From Pelecanus crispus (Eukaryota > Chordata > Aves > Pelecaniformes > Pelecanidae), in contig NC_134644.1 of the NCBI RefSeq assembly GCF_030463565.1, positions 124,125,388 through 124,189,387 on the forward strand: a stretch of 64,000 nucleotides of DNA, in the 5' to 3' direction. Made by a program: the position numbers and the translations under genes. Positions 38,503-52,272 of the stretch are shown here, piece by piece; position 1 is the stretch's first letter; each line of letters opens with the position of its first letter. The notes under the pieces were generated by a model. It was not told the origin of the DNA. It worked only from the letters and a program-made list of their open reading frames with translations, and did not search any database.

Positions 38503-40787
38503 TCAGCAGCTGCTCAAACAGCCCAACGCTGCAAAACCCCCTCGCGCCAACTTCACCAAAGCAGCTCTGCAGCTCTGCTTCGTAAGAAAAGGGTTGGTTT
38601 CAAACCGCGATTTAAGCTAGGTGTTCTCTAGCGCGGCCTCAGAAACTTTGAAGTAGCACAGCTCCGCTATGGAGGTGGAGGGGGAAGCAGCTGGGGCAGG
38701 ACCCTCTCGCACCAGCCTCGCTGTCCAAATCCGTGTCTCATGATACAACACCTCTGCAATGACTTTGGACATCTCTCTTAATAGCCCCCCATCAGCAGAC
38801 CTCATCCCCCCAGATGCACCAACCCCCTTGATTGACTCCATTCTGCCTTCCCAGGGACTGCACAGTCATCCCGATTTAGTTTGGAAATTGCACTTGGGAA
38901 ATGGGTTGGGTTGGGTTTTTTTTCGTTGCTTGCTTGGGTTTTGTTTGTTTTTAAACCCAGTTCATTTTTTGGATGCCATTTACTGCAACCAACACTCGGA
39001 CAGGCACAGCTGTGGGGGCAGCACACTGTGGGAATATGTAGCTGGGGATACAAAGGCTATAACAGTCCAACACGAGATAACAATTTCACCGTAAAAATTA
39101 ACTCTTTGTGGCAGGTATCAATTAGCACACTCTAAAATAACCAGGGAAAATGCCTTAGTTTTCAGACACCACCCACCAACCACCAGAACCACACAGCCAC
39201 CTAGAGAGCCTCTGCTTGTCAACAGTTCTTGCAACATCAACCGCTGGGCACGCACACGTTTTCTAGACGCGTGCCTCACAAACCAGCGTGTTACAGCAGT
39301 AGGAAGGGCTGAAAACACCGAACAAAACCCTTGCCAGAGTAACACAAAATATACGTTCTGTTTCTGCGCCGGGGCGTTTGCAAAATGCTCCTGAGTCACT
39401 GGTGGTTTCTCAATGAAATCAGCAGGAGTGACTGGTAGGTTTCATTTTGCGTGCCTGTTTAGACATCTGTATGGGCAATGTGGAAGTACTTTTTGATTCT
39501 TTCCAATACCAGAACTGTAAACAACATGGTCTCGAAATAGCTTGCCCGCGATACATCACACGGACACTCCATGTGAAATACTACCGACAGTTTGGGACGT
39601 GATTTCAGCGCCTTGTCACAACCTGCTACATTCTGCAACATATTTTAATGAAAGGGCTCATTTGTATGTAGTTTTTGTCCCAATACAACCAATCTGTTTT
39701 GGGAACCAGCACGGTAAAACCTCTGCAGGTTACTAAAGAGCATACAATAGCATCACCGTACAAGGGGACCAAGAGGCACTTTTGTTCCCTGATCACGCTC
39801 AGTTTGTGGCATAGGTAAGGTACAAACATGTCTTCTCACGAGAAGGATACAGCAAGCAAAATGAACAGTCATGGCACACTATTTTTGTTATAAAAGAAGT
39901 GAAGAAACAACTATTCCCCACCACCAGTAGAAAAAAAAAGCCGCCAAAAATTCAGAGGTCATCAGCCCTCCTAGCTGCACAAAGTGTCCCAGGCTGCAAG
40001 ACACCCCCATCCATCAGCCAGCAGAAGGGGATCTCCAGGAAAGGTTCAAGAGGCAAAAGACAGAAGTTCCCAAAGAGGGAGAGACAGCAGGGCTTGCAGC
40101 GTGGTCTCGGGCAACTGCAGAGGGACGGGGCTCCAGGTGACCACATCCCACTTCACATCCACAGCCATACACCCTCCCTTTGAAAATGGCACAGCCAACC
40201 CAAATGGAGTTTGAAGTGATGCCTGTGTCCGCAGCAGGGACCTCGGTAGTACACCCAGTAATAAGTTGTGAACAGAATACAAGTCTCATCTATTCTTTCT
40301 CAGCAGCTGGGAGAGATGAAGATCAGGAAAGAAATAAAACCCCATTAACCTCAACTGGCCATTTACAATTCTGTAGGAAATGCCTGAATCAATTCAAGTC
40401 ACATGAAATCTGTAATATATAAGGAATTCAATATATTTTGCGGAATGATCAGGTACAAAATACTTTTTTCAAAGCCATCCCTTCAAACAATTCAAGCTTT
40501 CTTCCTCAGGTACTCGTTACTGCCTACCCTGCTGCTCAAAATTTAAGCTGCGACAGGCCATATAATACAGGTTCCTGTTCACTAGGTGGATGAGCAACAT
40601 TTACATCTAATATGGATGCACTCAGCATTTAGAATTAATTTTCCCTATACTCAAGCATGTCATCTTGGAATCTATCATGGAATTCACACACAAAACATAC
40701 ATATTTGGCCAAGTCAGTCATTACTGAAATGTATAATGGTAATTGGTTTCTGAAGTGTTTACCTAGTTCTGAATTACTACTATAATT

Positions 40788-41303
40788 ATATATTTACTGT
40801 GTTCAGCTCTGGGGCCCCCAACATACGAAGGCCATGGACCTGTTGGAGCGAGTCCAGAGGAGGGTCATGAAGATGATCAGAGGGCTGGAGCACCTCTCCT
40901 ATGAAGACAGGCTGAGAGAGTTGTTCAGCCTGGAGGAGAGAAGGCTCTGGGGAGAGCTTATTGCAGCCTTCCAGTACCAGAAGGGGGCCTACCAGAAAGC
41001 TGGAAAGGGACTTTTTACAAAGGCATGTAGTGATAGGACAAGGGGTAATGGCTTTAAACTGAAAGAGGGTAGAATTTAGATTAGCTATAAGGAAGAAATC
41101 CTTCACTATGAGGGTGGTGAGGCATTGGAACAGGTTGCCCAGGAGAAGCTGTGGATGCCCCATCCATGGAAGTGTTCAAGGCCAGGCCAGATGTGGCTTT
41201 GAGCAACCTGGTCTAGTGGAAGGTGACCATGCACATGGCAGGGGAGGTCAGAACTAGATGAACTTTGAGGTGCCTTCCAACCCAAACCATTCTATGATTT
41301 TAA
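40788..41303 (+). mobile_element. CR1 LINE 3' fragment in the long KCTD1 intron
   Basis: Plus-strand CR1 copy of about 510 bases. It starts in the distal ORF2 region (TGTGTTCAGCTCTGGGGCCC, then TTGGAGCGAGTCCAGAGG) and runs through GACAGGCTGAGAGAG and GGACAAGGGGTAATGGCTTT to the 3' tail GCCTTCCAACCCAAACCATT and CTATGATTTT. Conceptual pieces include ERVQRRVMKMIRGLEHLSYE and [14 protein letters not shown] stop after EGRI and frame breaks show it is dead. It lies antisense to KCTD1 and shares the stretch from RTRGNG to the 3' end with the copy at 34204-34485. Confidence 0.93.
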
Positions 41304-43569
41304 ACCTCTAGGCTTTTTGTCTTCGTTTTATTAATTGTTTAGGAGAAGAACAAGATAGTATCAGAGGATGGAGCCTTCTGACAAAACCGTAATGCTGACA
41401 AGAGCGCACAACCATCAGGAGTGCTGCCTGGGACCTGAAAGCTGTTGGGCCTGGGCTGGAAGAGTTAACAGAAAGCGCTGCCTTAGCGCACTGCTGCTTT
41501 GCAGCAGCAGAAAATCCCAAGGAATTGCAAAGTCCCAATTCCTCCCCCCAGGATCACTCTGCAATACACAACTGCGCTTTCACATGTTAACACAGCTTTG
41601 GAAGGGTAGACCCCCAGCAGGGAGACTTCTGTAAGCAAAATTAAAGCCTTTTTCCTTTTCAGATGGAAAAATGTAGATTCCAGCTTCCTACGCTGGCCTC
41701 CACAGAAAGATCTGAGATCATATCTGGTGGCATGGTCCTTCGCCTAAGCTGCATTTGCTACACCCATCAGGAGAAGAGACCGGGCTATGCCAGGATCTGG
41801 GGAGCAACCAACGCCTTCACCCTCCAGCCTCCCCCTGTACTCTGAGTTCCTGGAAGCACAGCGGCAAGCTCTCTGCTGTGCCTCACTTGGCAACTTTTCT
41901 ATACAACACTATCTGAGTAACCATCCTCCCTGTCACCCATAGCTCCACTGTTACTCCTGCTTGGTCCCACACTGCAATTATAAGTGCTTAAGAGATATCA
42001 ATCCGCTGGCATGAGAAGGGACTGTTAAGTCATGTCTATTATAATATCATTTCCCAAGAAATCCTGAAAGATGTTTTTCCCCATCTCCTTCTTGACAACA
42101 TTGGCTGATGATTGACAAAGATAACTTTTGTTTTTAAATGACAAATACATAACAGCTGAATGGTTTTCCAAACAGGAAAGTGCTTTGAAGGAGGCTTGCA
42201 AAATAAGCTGATAATTATATGCAGAATTAGCCAAATATCAAGGGTAAAGGATAAAAAACTGTAGTCCATTTACAAGAAAATGTATTTCTGAAATATTTAA
42301 TTAAAACTAACAGGCTGGAATTTTCTATATGTAAGGAAAATTAATGTCCCATGGGTTGAAAGTGCGACCTCCAATGGGTAATAATTAATGTCTGTGGCTT
42401 TAAGTATCATATTCCACCGTTAGAAACTGAATGCTTCAAGGGTTGAAAATATAACCAGTGGAAAACCCCACTTCCATCAGAGAATTTGGTTTTACTTTAA
42501 GGATAGAAACTGGGTACAGCCACAAGCCTGGTTTTAGTGGGGAGAAAACAATGGGACACAGAAGAGATCAGTGTTTTAATTCCATAAAATACTACAGGGA
42601 TGGACCCTTCTCCCCATAGACCAGCACTTCCATAGCAGCGTTTCTAGACCAAAGAGCTGGCACGGGAAGATGACATTGCTTACAGGATTTCTCAAATTCT
42701 TCAGAAAGAAGTCCTGTTTGTCAAGTATAAAAATACACTTAGTCTGCAGCAAAACTGCATACATAGTGTGTTTATAACCTTGCTGTCTCTGTGTATAAAT
42801 ATTTAAACATATTACTAGACACATAAAGAGAAAGACTTCCCTTTAGTATATTCTGTTTCAGTTGAGAATTTGGGAAAGCAGCAATAATGAGGAAGAAGAT
42901 GGCCATTATTAATTAAACAAGCCAACTATTGCACAACTTTAACACTAAGAAAAATGACACAGTTCTGCAGATTGTTTTAGTGGCTTCAGTGGACAGAGCT
43001 AAAATTCGTCCCTTTTGTAATCGAAGAGATACAAGGAACATGGAAAAGATGCAAGCTTTGATGTGGGCAAGCATGCAGGATATTGCATTACTTTCAGTCT
43101 AAGGTAGAAATAAACCTTTTCTTTTTCCCCTCTGAAAAAACACCAATTCCTTATTATTGAATATATTCAGCATATTATTTTTCCATTATGACTATTGTCA
43201 TTATCAGAGGACACTGCGAACCCAAAACTAACTGAAAATCTTGCAATAAACTATTTTCAAGAGTTCTAAGCTGTCACCTTTCCCTGTTCTCTGTGTCTTT
43301 CGCAGAAGAACAACAAAGGGAGGAAAACTCCTGGTGTGAAGCCCTTTTAATAACCCGGCAGAGGGAACTGTGCAGCAGCAGGAGCATCGGCGATGCCCCA
43401 GCACCCGCAATCCTGTGCTAACGGCAGGGCAAGGAACTGCCGGGGACTCCGCCGAGGTCGGATATTCAGTGGCTGGCAAGGGGCAAAGCACTCATGAAAA
43501 CACATCTCTCTCCCTCCAGTAATGAATGGCATGGCAAAGAAAAAGTATTTTAGTTGAAATCTTACTCAC

Positions 43570-43610
43570 CTGGTTAGAGCTGCTGTGGCAAAGTGAGCAG
43601 GGGTTTGGCC
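43570..43610 (-). other. Possible 41-nt cassette or alternative exon
   Basis: On the minus strand a near-ideal donor ACCAG|GTGAGTAAG lies 41 bases after an acceptor-like CACTTATCCTTTTAAG. The pair would define a short exon within the KCTD1 intron. The candidate sits at the edge of an AT-rich, conserved-looking segment. About one donor this strong is expected by chance in a window of this size, so the call is weak. Confidence 0.15.
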
Positions 43611-43925
43611 CTTAAAAGGATAAGTGAATGCAAGTTTTATTATCACATCATTATATTTATGTGGCTAATGGGAATACTTATTTAACACTCTGGGGTGTGC
43701 GGAGAGCGAGCTGGAATAGGCTTCTACTTTTTTTCTCCGAGACTTTTTAGTCCACGTTGTCCTTATTAATTTCTTTTCATTTTCTTTTACTGAGTGCTCA
43801 AAGGCAATTTGCATAAGAGCCCATTATAAATTAGATCTGTTTAATGGTATGCTCATCTCATGGCTATTTAATTTTACGTCCTCATATGCCTAAATTATAT
43901 AATTTTGTACTGTCCCCTAGAAGCT
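43611..43925. promoter_or_regulatory. Candidate intronic enhancer / conserved non-coding element
   Basis: AT-rich and CpG-poor, with a perfect octamer (ATTTGCAT at 43807-43814) directly after CTCAAAGGCA, a SOX-like word, plus several TAAT-type homeodomain words. No coding frame and no repeat signature. SOX-octamer pairing is typical of developmental enhancers, but the call rests on motif appearance. Confidence 0.3.
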
Positions 43926-44834
43926 AGTACATTTGAAGAGGTATCCACGCCAGGGACAAATGCTATCCTACCCAAATAGAGAATGATAATGTTTCTATTC
44001 TTTTTTCAGAGAACCACTATGAAAGTAACAACCTGCTCTTCGTTTTTGAATACCTCACGCCATTTGGATCCACAGTAACTGAATGCCTAGCAATCTTTAT
44101 AGCTCTGCATAACAAAAGTTGGCTCATAAACATGATACAACAGAACACATTTGCAATTTTCAGGAACATATATTATGAAAACCACATTTTAACCAAATAC
44201 CCTGTTGTAATCTCTTGCTCTCAGTGCTATTATAATTTGTTCTTATCTCTTCCTTCTTACATTTAATTTAAGGTTTCGTGTCCATGAGTCTCAGGAATTC
44301 CTTGGCACAGACAGTTCCTACAGTATCAGAAGAGGCATGAATGCAATGATTATAAAGCAAAGGTAACAGGGGAAAAATGTATTAAAACCTAAAATCTCAT
44401 TAAACCTTCTATAGAAAAGGTATTTTTATAGGAGCCAAAATGACACAGCAAGAAGAATGTACAGGAAGAGGTATTAAAACACCAGTTCTTATGAGATTTA
44501 AAAGAAAATGTTACATGGCATTTTAAAGAACAGATAAATCCCAGATACTGAGTAGAAGGATGTCAAACCTTCGTGGAAATATTTGCTAAAGATTAAAAAA
44601 CTGAATCATTTACATGGAGATACTTTCAAACATCTTAAGACTGTTATTTGAGCATGGGAACAAAAGAAAAGGTAAGGGCAAGCTCAGAGGGCTTTTAATA
44701 AAACATTTAGAAGAAATTGAGATAGACAAGAAGTGGTGAATAGTCTTAAACGCAGAGTAAAGCATGTGAGGAGCAGATAGGAGGGATCTGAAATGGTAAG
44801 TGAGGTGGTACCATCAGGGAACGCATCAGAGACC

Positions 44835-44851
44835 AAAAAAAAAAAAAAAAA
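44835..44851 (+). repeat. A17 homopolymer
   Basis: Seventeen uninterrupted A. No retrocopy body or target-site duplication was recognised beside it. Confidence 0.9.
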
Positions 44852-46194
44852 CCACCACCCACCAAACATGGGATTTGCTATAACGTGCCTGGTCAGAGGC
44901 AGCACCAGGAGCAGAGATGAAGGCAAATCAGACATATTACAAAATGAACTAACAGTCATTGGATCTAACCCACATGGACAAACTGACACATTAACTGGAA
45001 AAGAATAAATTGCACAACACCATGTAGTCATGTTGCAGGAATGCTACTTACACGAGAGCGAACTATGGCTTTCTACGCTGCAGATGAGCGTAAAGATGAT
45101 GAGACGTGTAACTAGATAACAGCCAAACAAAAGAGGATATGTGGGCCACAGGAAACGTTGGGGTGAACTAAAAAACAGATGGCTAAGGCTCCAGAAGTCA
45201 ATAGCAACACCCTAATCTCTGTTTGCCTGAAAAGGAAGTTTTTCCAAGAAAAATTAAAACCTGTATTTTCCCCGCTAAACAGGTGATCTAGCTACCTAGG
45301 AGACTCACACCAGAAGTAATAATTACACTATGAAATACAGCTAATACAGGAACATAACATACTGGTTGACAGCCTTATGGTGGGTGCCAAAAAATGTAGG
45401 CTCTGTCACAGCCTTCTCCCGGGATGGTCAAACCCCCATTCCCAAACTCAGGACCATCATCCACCCAGACCCAAATGGCACTTGTAGAAATGCTGACATC
45501 TTAGAAAAGAAAGGAATAAATAGTTGATGTGATGTCAAAAGCTGGTGACTCATGGCCAGAAAACTCTATGTGTGGGCAGGTGGAAACCATCTCCCACATC
45601 GCACGACAGCAGCAAGGGTGAGGCCAGGAGAGCACTATCCCCAGACTGCGGATGATGGGCCAGGGAGTTTCTGTTTGCCATATACCTTCTCCCTCTGCTC
45701 TGGTATACCAAAGAGATACAGACAGATAAGAGGAACAGGCCGCAACCCAAATCTGCATCTTTTCACGCAAGGCTGGGCAGGTAAGCGTTTTAAAGACAAT
45801 TTCAATACCGTGGCAGCCAAATCTCCTAAACCTCTCAGTTGCAGTACAGGCTTCAGATGTGGCTGAGAGGGGTCTGTCCTCTCTTCTCCAGTTGTTCCCC
45901 TACCCCAAACCAGAATCCTCATCCCCACAATCCCCATCACTTTTGACAAAGCGAGGTTCCTCCATCTGACACTGAAGCTGCTGACACTTCCCAAGACATC
46001 CCGTCTATTCCTGGCCCTCACAGTTTTGCTTGCTTCCCCATACTAAGCTCTCTTGCTACCATACAGACCTGTTTTCAGAAAACTTGAGTCCTGCACTCCC
46101 AATATAGGCTGCTCCTCCAGCCAAACCACTATCTCCCGAGCGGTACTGCAGCCCCTCTCCTCCTCTAGGACCCCGAGACACCTCTCCAACCAGC

Positions 46195-46290
46195 CAGCTC
46201 TGACCGACCCGCCCCGCACGCCAAGTCAAGGAGACCGGGCGCAGGGGAGGGAGCTGCAGAAACCCGCCGCCGCCCCTCTCGTCATGAGAG
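46195..46290. promoter_or_regulatory. Small CpG-rich patch in the KCTD1 intron
   Basis: Ten CpGs occur within about 85 bases (ACCGACCCGCCCCGCACGCC, then ACCGGGCGCAGG and CCCGCCGCCGCCC) in DNA that otherwise nearly lacks CpG. It is too short for a formal CpG island. It could be an alternative KCTD1 promoter or a distal element. Confidence 0.25.
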
Positions 46291-46599
46291 GTGCTTTGCT
46301 TCAGCCATTTGTGAGGACATCAGGCAACGAGCAGCTACACACAAGGGCCCACCTGCACGCCCACTGCTCCATAGTCGCAGCTTGACCACCGATATTTTAT
46401 GGTTTACAATGCCATCCCTCCTTGCTCTTTTTTTTCAGGCTCACTCATGCACTGGATATACTGCAGAGCAGGCTGCAAGCCTTTAAGCCCCACATCTCCT
46501 ACAGTGTTTGGTATCTTGCAAGTCCTTAAAAACTTTTTAGTTTTCCAGAGCATATCAAAACCACTTTTCCTAAAATCATTTAAACCAATGAAATGTTAA

Positions 46600-46935
46600 A
46601 TCAATTATTCATGCAAATACTTTTTCCATCTCTGTTCTTTGTAACCAAGTTTTCTTGGCAATGATAACATTTCACAGAAAAATTAACAAATATTCTCTTT
46701 GCTTGCCAAGATAATTTTACTAAGCTTGAATCCAATTTCATTGAGGTATGTTATTTATGTTTTATCTTGAGGGAAGCTGCCTATTAAGTTAGTAGCAACC
46801 GTGTCCTTTTGCTTATGATACGGTTATTACCAAGTTATCAGGAGTACCTTTAAGTTATTAGGGTGCAATGGCAAATTAAGTACTTTGAGTCATAATTAGC
46901 TAATAACTTTTGAATTATATTTTAATCATGTTTAA
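46600..46935. promoter_or_regulatory. Candidate intronic enhancer / conserved non-coding element
   Basis: AT-rich, almost without CpG, with a perfect octamer ATGCAAAT at 46611-46618, TTGGCAATGATAAC, two TTGCCAAG/TTGGCA-type NFI half sites and CATAATTAGCTAATAAC homeodomain words. No open frame or repeat explains it. Conservation was not tested. Confidence 0.3.
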
Positions 46936-49900
46936 GATGGTCAGGTTTGCTGTGAGTACAGATAATGGAGGATAGGAGCAGAACCGAAATGTTTATTGTT
47001 CAATACCAAAAGCCAGAAAGTAGCTAAACTGGTGGATGCACAACATCCCAAAGGCCATGAGAATGTATATATTCGGAACACCGAACTCCTTTGCAGGCAG
47101 CAATGTAAAAAAGTAGTCTTGGGATCATGCTTAAGTAACAAGCAAAAATATATTAGCTTCAACCCACTCTCCTTTCAGTCTGTCAATTTTTCTTAAAAAA
47201 GACATGTTAGCAACACCCATCTTCAAATCCCTATCGATAAACCTGTAAATGCAGGTTTCACAAAGAGAGAACACTGTTAAAGCAACTTGGAAAAAGCTAC
47301 CAGAGCCATTTCCCATTCAAAAATCTGGATGTTGAAAAAAAACCCCAACCAACCAACCAAAAAAACTCCTCAAAAAGGGGAAAATCTTTGTTGTATTCCT
47401 TCGTACATCAAGTTTGCCCCTCAGCTTTCATGAATTTCATTCAAACCACTATTAGCTCTCACAGTATTTCTTCTGTACCCTCGAGAAGACCCAGCATCAA
47501 AATTCCACACACAAACCACTGGAAATTAGGAAACACTCTGAGATTCTCCATGAAATCCCTTAGAGAAGTAGCAGCAAAATGAGTTCTGGATCCAAAACCA
47601 ACAGATACCCCAGTTAAGCACATATATACTATGTAAAAAGTGCCATGATATCGCTAACTGCCCCTTTCCAGGATGTTACTTTGGGAACCAGGCATCACAC
47701 TTCATATGCCTGGAGCCTGTGCCCCTGTAAACAACAATCATTCCAATGAAACCATAATGAATCAAGCTTTCCAAGATCTCCACAACTCTGCCTACTTAGC
47801 CAGAAATCCTGTCTATGTTGTTTTGTTAACTGTTGCCTCCTCTAAGAGAAAGGACAGCGCGTTTCCATAGGCAGGACAAGAACACACTTGCCCTTTTCTT
47901 TGCAAGAGTTGCACAAACTCCTCCTGCCTTGCAGCCCATAAAGGCAAGAGATTGTACAACCAACCTCTGCGTGCTGTACGGAGGATCCTATGGGGGCTGC
48001 TTCTCAAGAGAGAAAGAGGCCACTTCTATGTTAAAGCCTAAGTAAAAGCTTCTCATTAAAGAATAAAATTCAGAGAGAGAAAGTGCTTCTAAAACATTTA
48101 GCTGTTAACTGTGGCAAGCCTGTATCCCCAGAAAACACCATCCTCCAGAGCCTGCAATGGAATAAAGTATTCTCAAACATCCTCGCTCCTCTGCTCTCAA
48201 TAAATACCTGTGAAAGTCACTTGTAAAGTTCGTAACATCCTTCTCAAGTGCAGTTCATGCAGAGGACAACAATTTGCTACTGCTAGCTTGTGCAGCAGAA
48301 GCCTGTAAAATGGATTAACAGGTTTCAGCCCTGCTAGGCTGAACTTGGGCTCGGACTGTCACAAGACATATTTGCCAGGGAAGGTGGAAAGGAGGTTCAG
48401 CCTGCTTTTTTGAAGCCCTACAAGAATAGATAAAGGAAAAAAATACACATATAAAGAATGTTATTAAGGTAGTCAAAACAGGCTTCACAAGATGTGTCAT
48501 ATACTGGAGATGCTCCCGCAATTTTCATTTGCAAACTTCCCTCTGCACTTTAGACTTTAATGACCGACTATTTTCCCATAGCACCCTCAATCCAGGCAGC
48601 ACGCAATCTGGGGAGAAGCCAGGGTTGTAGAGCGTAGCCGATTGCTGCCCACAGAACCCCTCCTTCATCTGTTGGAGGAGTAGGAGAGGGTCTAATGGAT
48701 AAGGAAGGGGTTTCAGGAAGGGAACGCAGGTAAGGCAGATGGGGGCTGCCCTGGAGAAATGAACTCTGTCCAAGCGTGTGTCAGATTTCCTGAGTGATGC
48801 TACCACTAAGCATGCCTGCCTTATTTTGTTGAGCTCCTCTGAGTGAAGCAAGAAGGTACTAGACTAAAGAATGCTGCAAAGAAAGCATGCAAGAATGAAT
48901 CTTCAGAACAGGACACAAATAATATGCAGAAAATACAGCCCAAGGACACATGCTGAACTGTGAGCAGAACAGGAGCTGCCGATGACCTGTTTATTAATTA
49001 AGAACCACATTTCTCTGTGCATAGCAGCAGGTAATCATGTATTGGAGATAATATTACGACACATACACCACGAAGACAACAAACTAAGGTCATCCTGGCT
49101 GCCCTAGTAACATATAGCTTTTCCTATAAAGCTGACTTTAATTGCAACGAGAAAAGCTGCAAGGCCAGCTACACAGGAACACATTTATCATACTTCTCTC
49201 AAACATTTGTGTTTCTCTTTACTACTTAGCTCACCTGCTCACAGATTCTTCCACCCAGACCGAAAATGGTACTTCCAGGCTAACATCCTACATTATAAAT
49301 TCTTTGAGAAAGGCAATCCAGATAGCATGAGAGCATACACAACAGAGGCATCAAAGATGTGGGCTGTTATGAGCACAGAATTTAGTATGAGAAACACAGG
49401 ACCGTACACTGCTCTTGTTTTCATTATCCCTCACTTATATACATCACAATTACATTGCTGTGATTCCTAGTGTGGACACACACATGTGCCTACATAGAGA
49501 CACGTGTTTATAGCCATATAACTCATTCCCATACATTTACATGTTTAAAGGCTTCCATGCCAGAGGCTGAAATGATTTAAGCATTTCAGTAACTAGGAAA
49601 GTCGCACCATTAACCAAGTCAGTTAATACAAAATCTGTGCGCTAACCAGTTAAGAGGATAGGAAGGTCCACCTACAACAGTTTAGACAGTGGCTCTGAGC
49701 AATAAATAATGCCTAATGCATAGGTTAGAAATGCCAAAGCCATGCCTGCACATTCTGCTGGTGGTGGGGGTAATAAAAAGCACACAGATAACATTATTTC
49801 CATTGACAAACTTTACATATACAAAACAGTGGCTTTATTGTTTATTAAATTAGATGCTGTCATAGTGTAATCATCCCTCCCTGCAGCCATACCAAACCCA

Positions 49901-51251
49901 ACAGTATGTCAGATGTATTTCTGTGGAGGAGGTAAAGACAGAAGAAAGGAAGGGAACCGAGATATAGTACAGAAGCAATATAGCCCCATAAATAGTGGCG
50001 TAAGGAATAATTAATCCACGTACGTGAAAACAGACACTGTAATTGCAGCCAGTGAAATCCTCAAAAATACCACATGACAAAACTAAATGTTACATCATGA
50101 TGCCTTTAATACATGACAGCCAGGATGTGATTCAGCTGCCTAAACACAGGTGTCTGGTGCTACTTGAGATGCTGTAGGGCATCGCCGGGACTCCCGAAGG
50201 GCTGGGGGATGGCGCAGGGACACTGCTGCAGGCTCGTGCCCTCCTGGAGCAGCCACAGGAGTCCAGGCAGGCACCGTGCACCGGCACTAGCTGCCCATGT
50301 TAAGGCAAACATAAACCACTCACAAAATGACCAGAAACTAACTGCACTGAAATCCATATATTAAATACGGTTTAACACTGTTCTTTCTAGATATTCATTT
50401 CAACAGAAAACTGGGCTTTACTAAATAAAAAAATAACAAATTTATATGATATGAAGTTGTGAGCAATAGTTTGCAGTGCCCCTAAAATACATAGGAATTC
50501 GTAATGTTTTTAGTCCAAGTACTATTTTACCCTGCAATTCAGGTTACCCTCACACAGAGGAGCTGACTGTTCTCTAGCTTCTTCTTGAGATGCAGCTTTG
50601 CCAGAGGACATACAGAAGAGTGCCATCTGAAGTTGTATGATACTGCAAGCGTGTTAGGATCCCATTCCCTAAATGCGGGCAGTCGGCCTCAAGTCTTTTA
50701 GCAGGGCGTTGAAGCGAGCTGACTCTAGGATCGAGCTACAGGCAATGGACAGGCACAGACACCTATGGAGGGGAGGGCAGCCCAGCCCACCCCACCTATA
50801 CGGGACTGGATCTCATTCCACGTACGCCTTGTGCACCACTGCACTGGTGATCACGCAGCTGAAAAATTACAACTCCTCTAATGTAGCAACTAATAAATTC
50901 TGAATACAGACAACATGGGAAATGATCTGTGGAGAAACAGTCAAATAAGCATAACTCCATCAGGTCTGGAGGATTTACAAGCATGAGGATATAGATCTTA
51001 CATCTGTTGTGATCTTCCCAGTAGAAACCAGCACAGCCCAACAGCCAAAATTTCCCTGTGGCAATTCCAGGCTGCTAATAAACAAGAAGTTGCCTACCAA
51101 GCTGAGCACTGCTTTTAAACTAGCAAAAAGATGTTCATCATGGAGCAGCCTACTGCTTGAATTTGTATGTTTTCATTATTGCATTCATTTAGCTTTGAAG
51201 CCTCTCTCTAAAAAGACAGAAACAAATTTGACTACACTTGCACTAAGGGGC

Positions 51252-51266
51252 GGGGGGGGGGGGGGG
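51252..51266 (+). repeat. G15 homopolymer
   Basis: Fifteen uninterrupted G after GGGGC, forming a quadruplex-capable run in the KCTD1 intron; in the transcript it is a C run. Confidence 0.9.
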
Positions 51267-52254
51267 AAGCCACTGCCTAAGGGTCTTTCTCTACTGCATC
51301 TGCCCTTGTCCCCAGATACTGGTACCACCGCACAACTCTCGTATCAACAGATTAAGTTGCAGCTTGCACTAACTAATGACTGGTACTGCAAAAGAACTGA
51401 TCAACAACCAACACAGGTATGTATGCCAAAAGGCTATGACCCCCTTACCAACAAGAAATAAAAAAAAAAGCTAACAATTCAGTGAGAAAAATCCTGAATT
51501 CCAAAACTACATTTTTTTTAGAATAATGCAAGTTCCAATACAGGCATTTTCAGGGGCAGAAAACTGTTTCAAAAAGTTCTCTTCCTCTTTGTGCGTGCTG
51601 AAAATAAAACATTGCAACAACCTTGCATTACCACCTCCACTTGTGTAGCTACTTAATACCAATCACTTTTCACTCGGTATCTGAATGTAATAAAATTTTA
51701 ATTCAGCAGAAATCCAGGTGTTTTGGTAGATTTCTGATTTTTTTTTTTCTCTTGCATCACCACAAGGCACAGATATAATTGTTTTCTACTATCTTTACAG
51801 GAGATCTACAGAACCACACTACTGAAAGGTGCAGAAGCCTGAAAATAGTTTGGGGTAATCAAGAGCTGCATTGTTTCATCAAAGCTCTCCACCCCCACTT
51901 CTCCAGAAGCCACTGGTGCTACAATAAAGAGTTTGGGGCTATGGGATGATTCTGATTATTTTCCATTACCTTCCTAAAAACCTACTTTTTTAGTGTTTAG
52001 AGGCAGGCAGAAGCCAATTAGCACAATGAAAGGAAGGGGTTTGGGGAAAGATAATGTCTTAAAACAACCAACTCTGACTACAAAGCCAGACCATCAAACT
52101 ATATTCTCTTGCTAACCATTGCATGCGTAAAAGTCTGTATTTATTTGCATTAACCAAGCAGTCTCCTGTGAGGGAAACCTATGGTGCAGTCCTCGGCCAT
52201 TCACTTTTGCACAGCTTTTTGTCCCTAAGAAGGGAAGATTGCAAAATGCCTACC

Positions 52255-52272
52255 AAAAAAAAAAAAAAAAAA
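52255..52272 (+). repeat. A18 homopolymer
   Basis: Eighteen uninterrupted A. No recognisable retrocopy precedes it. Confidence 0.9.
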
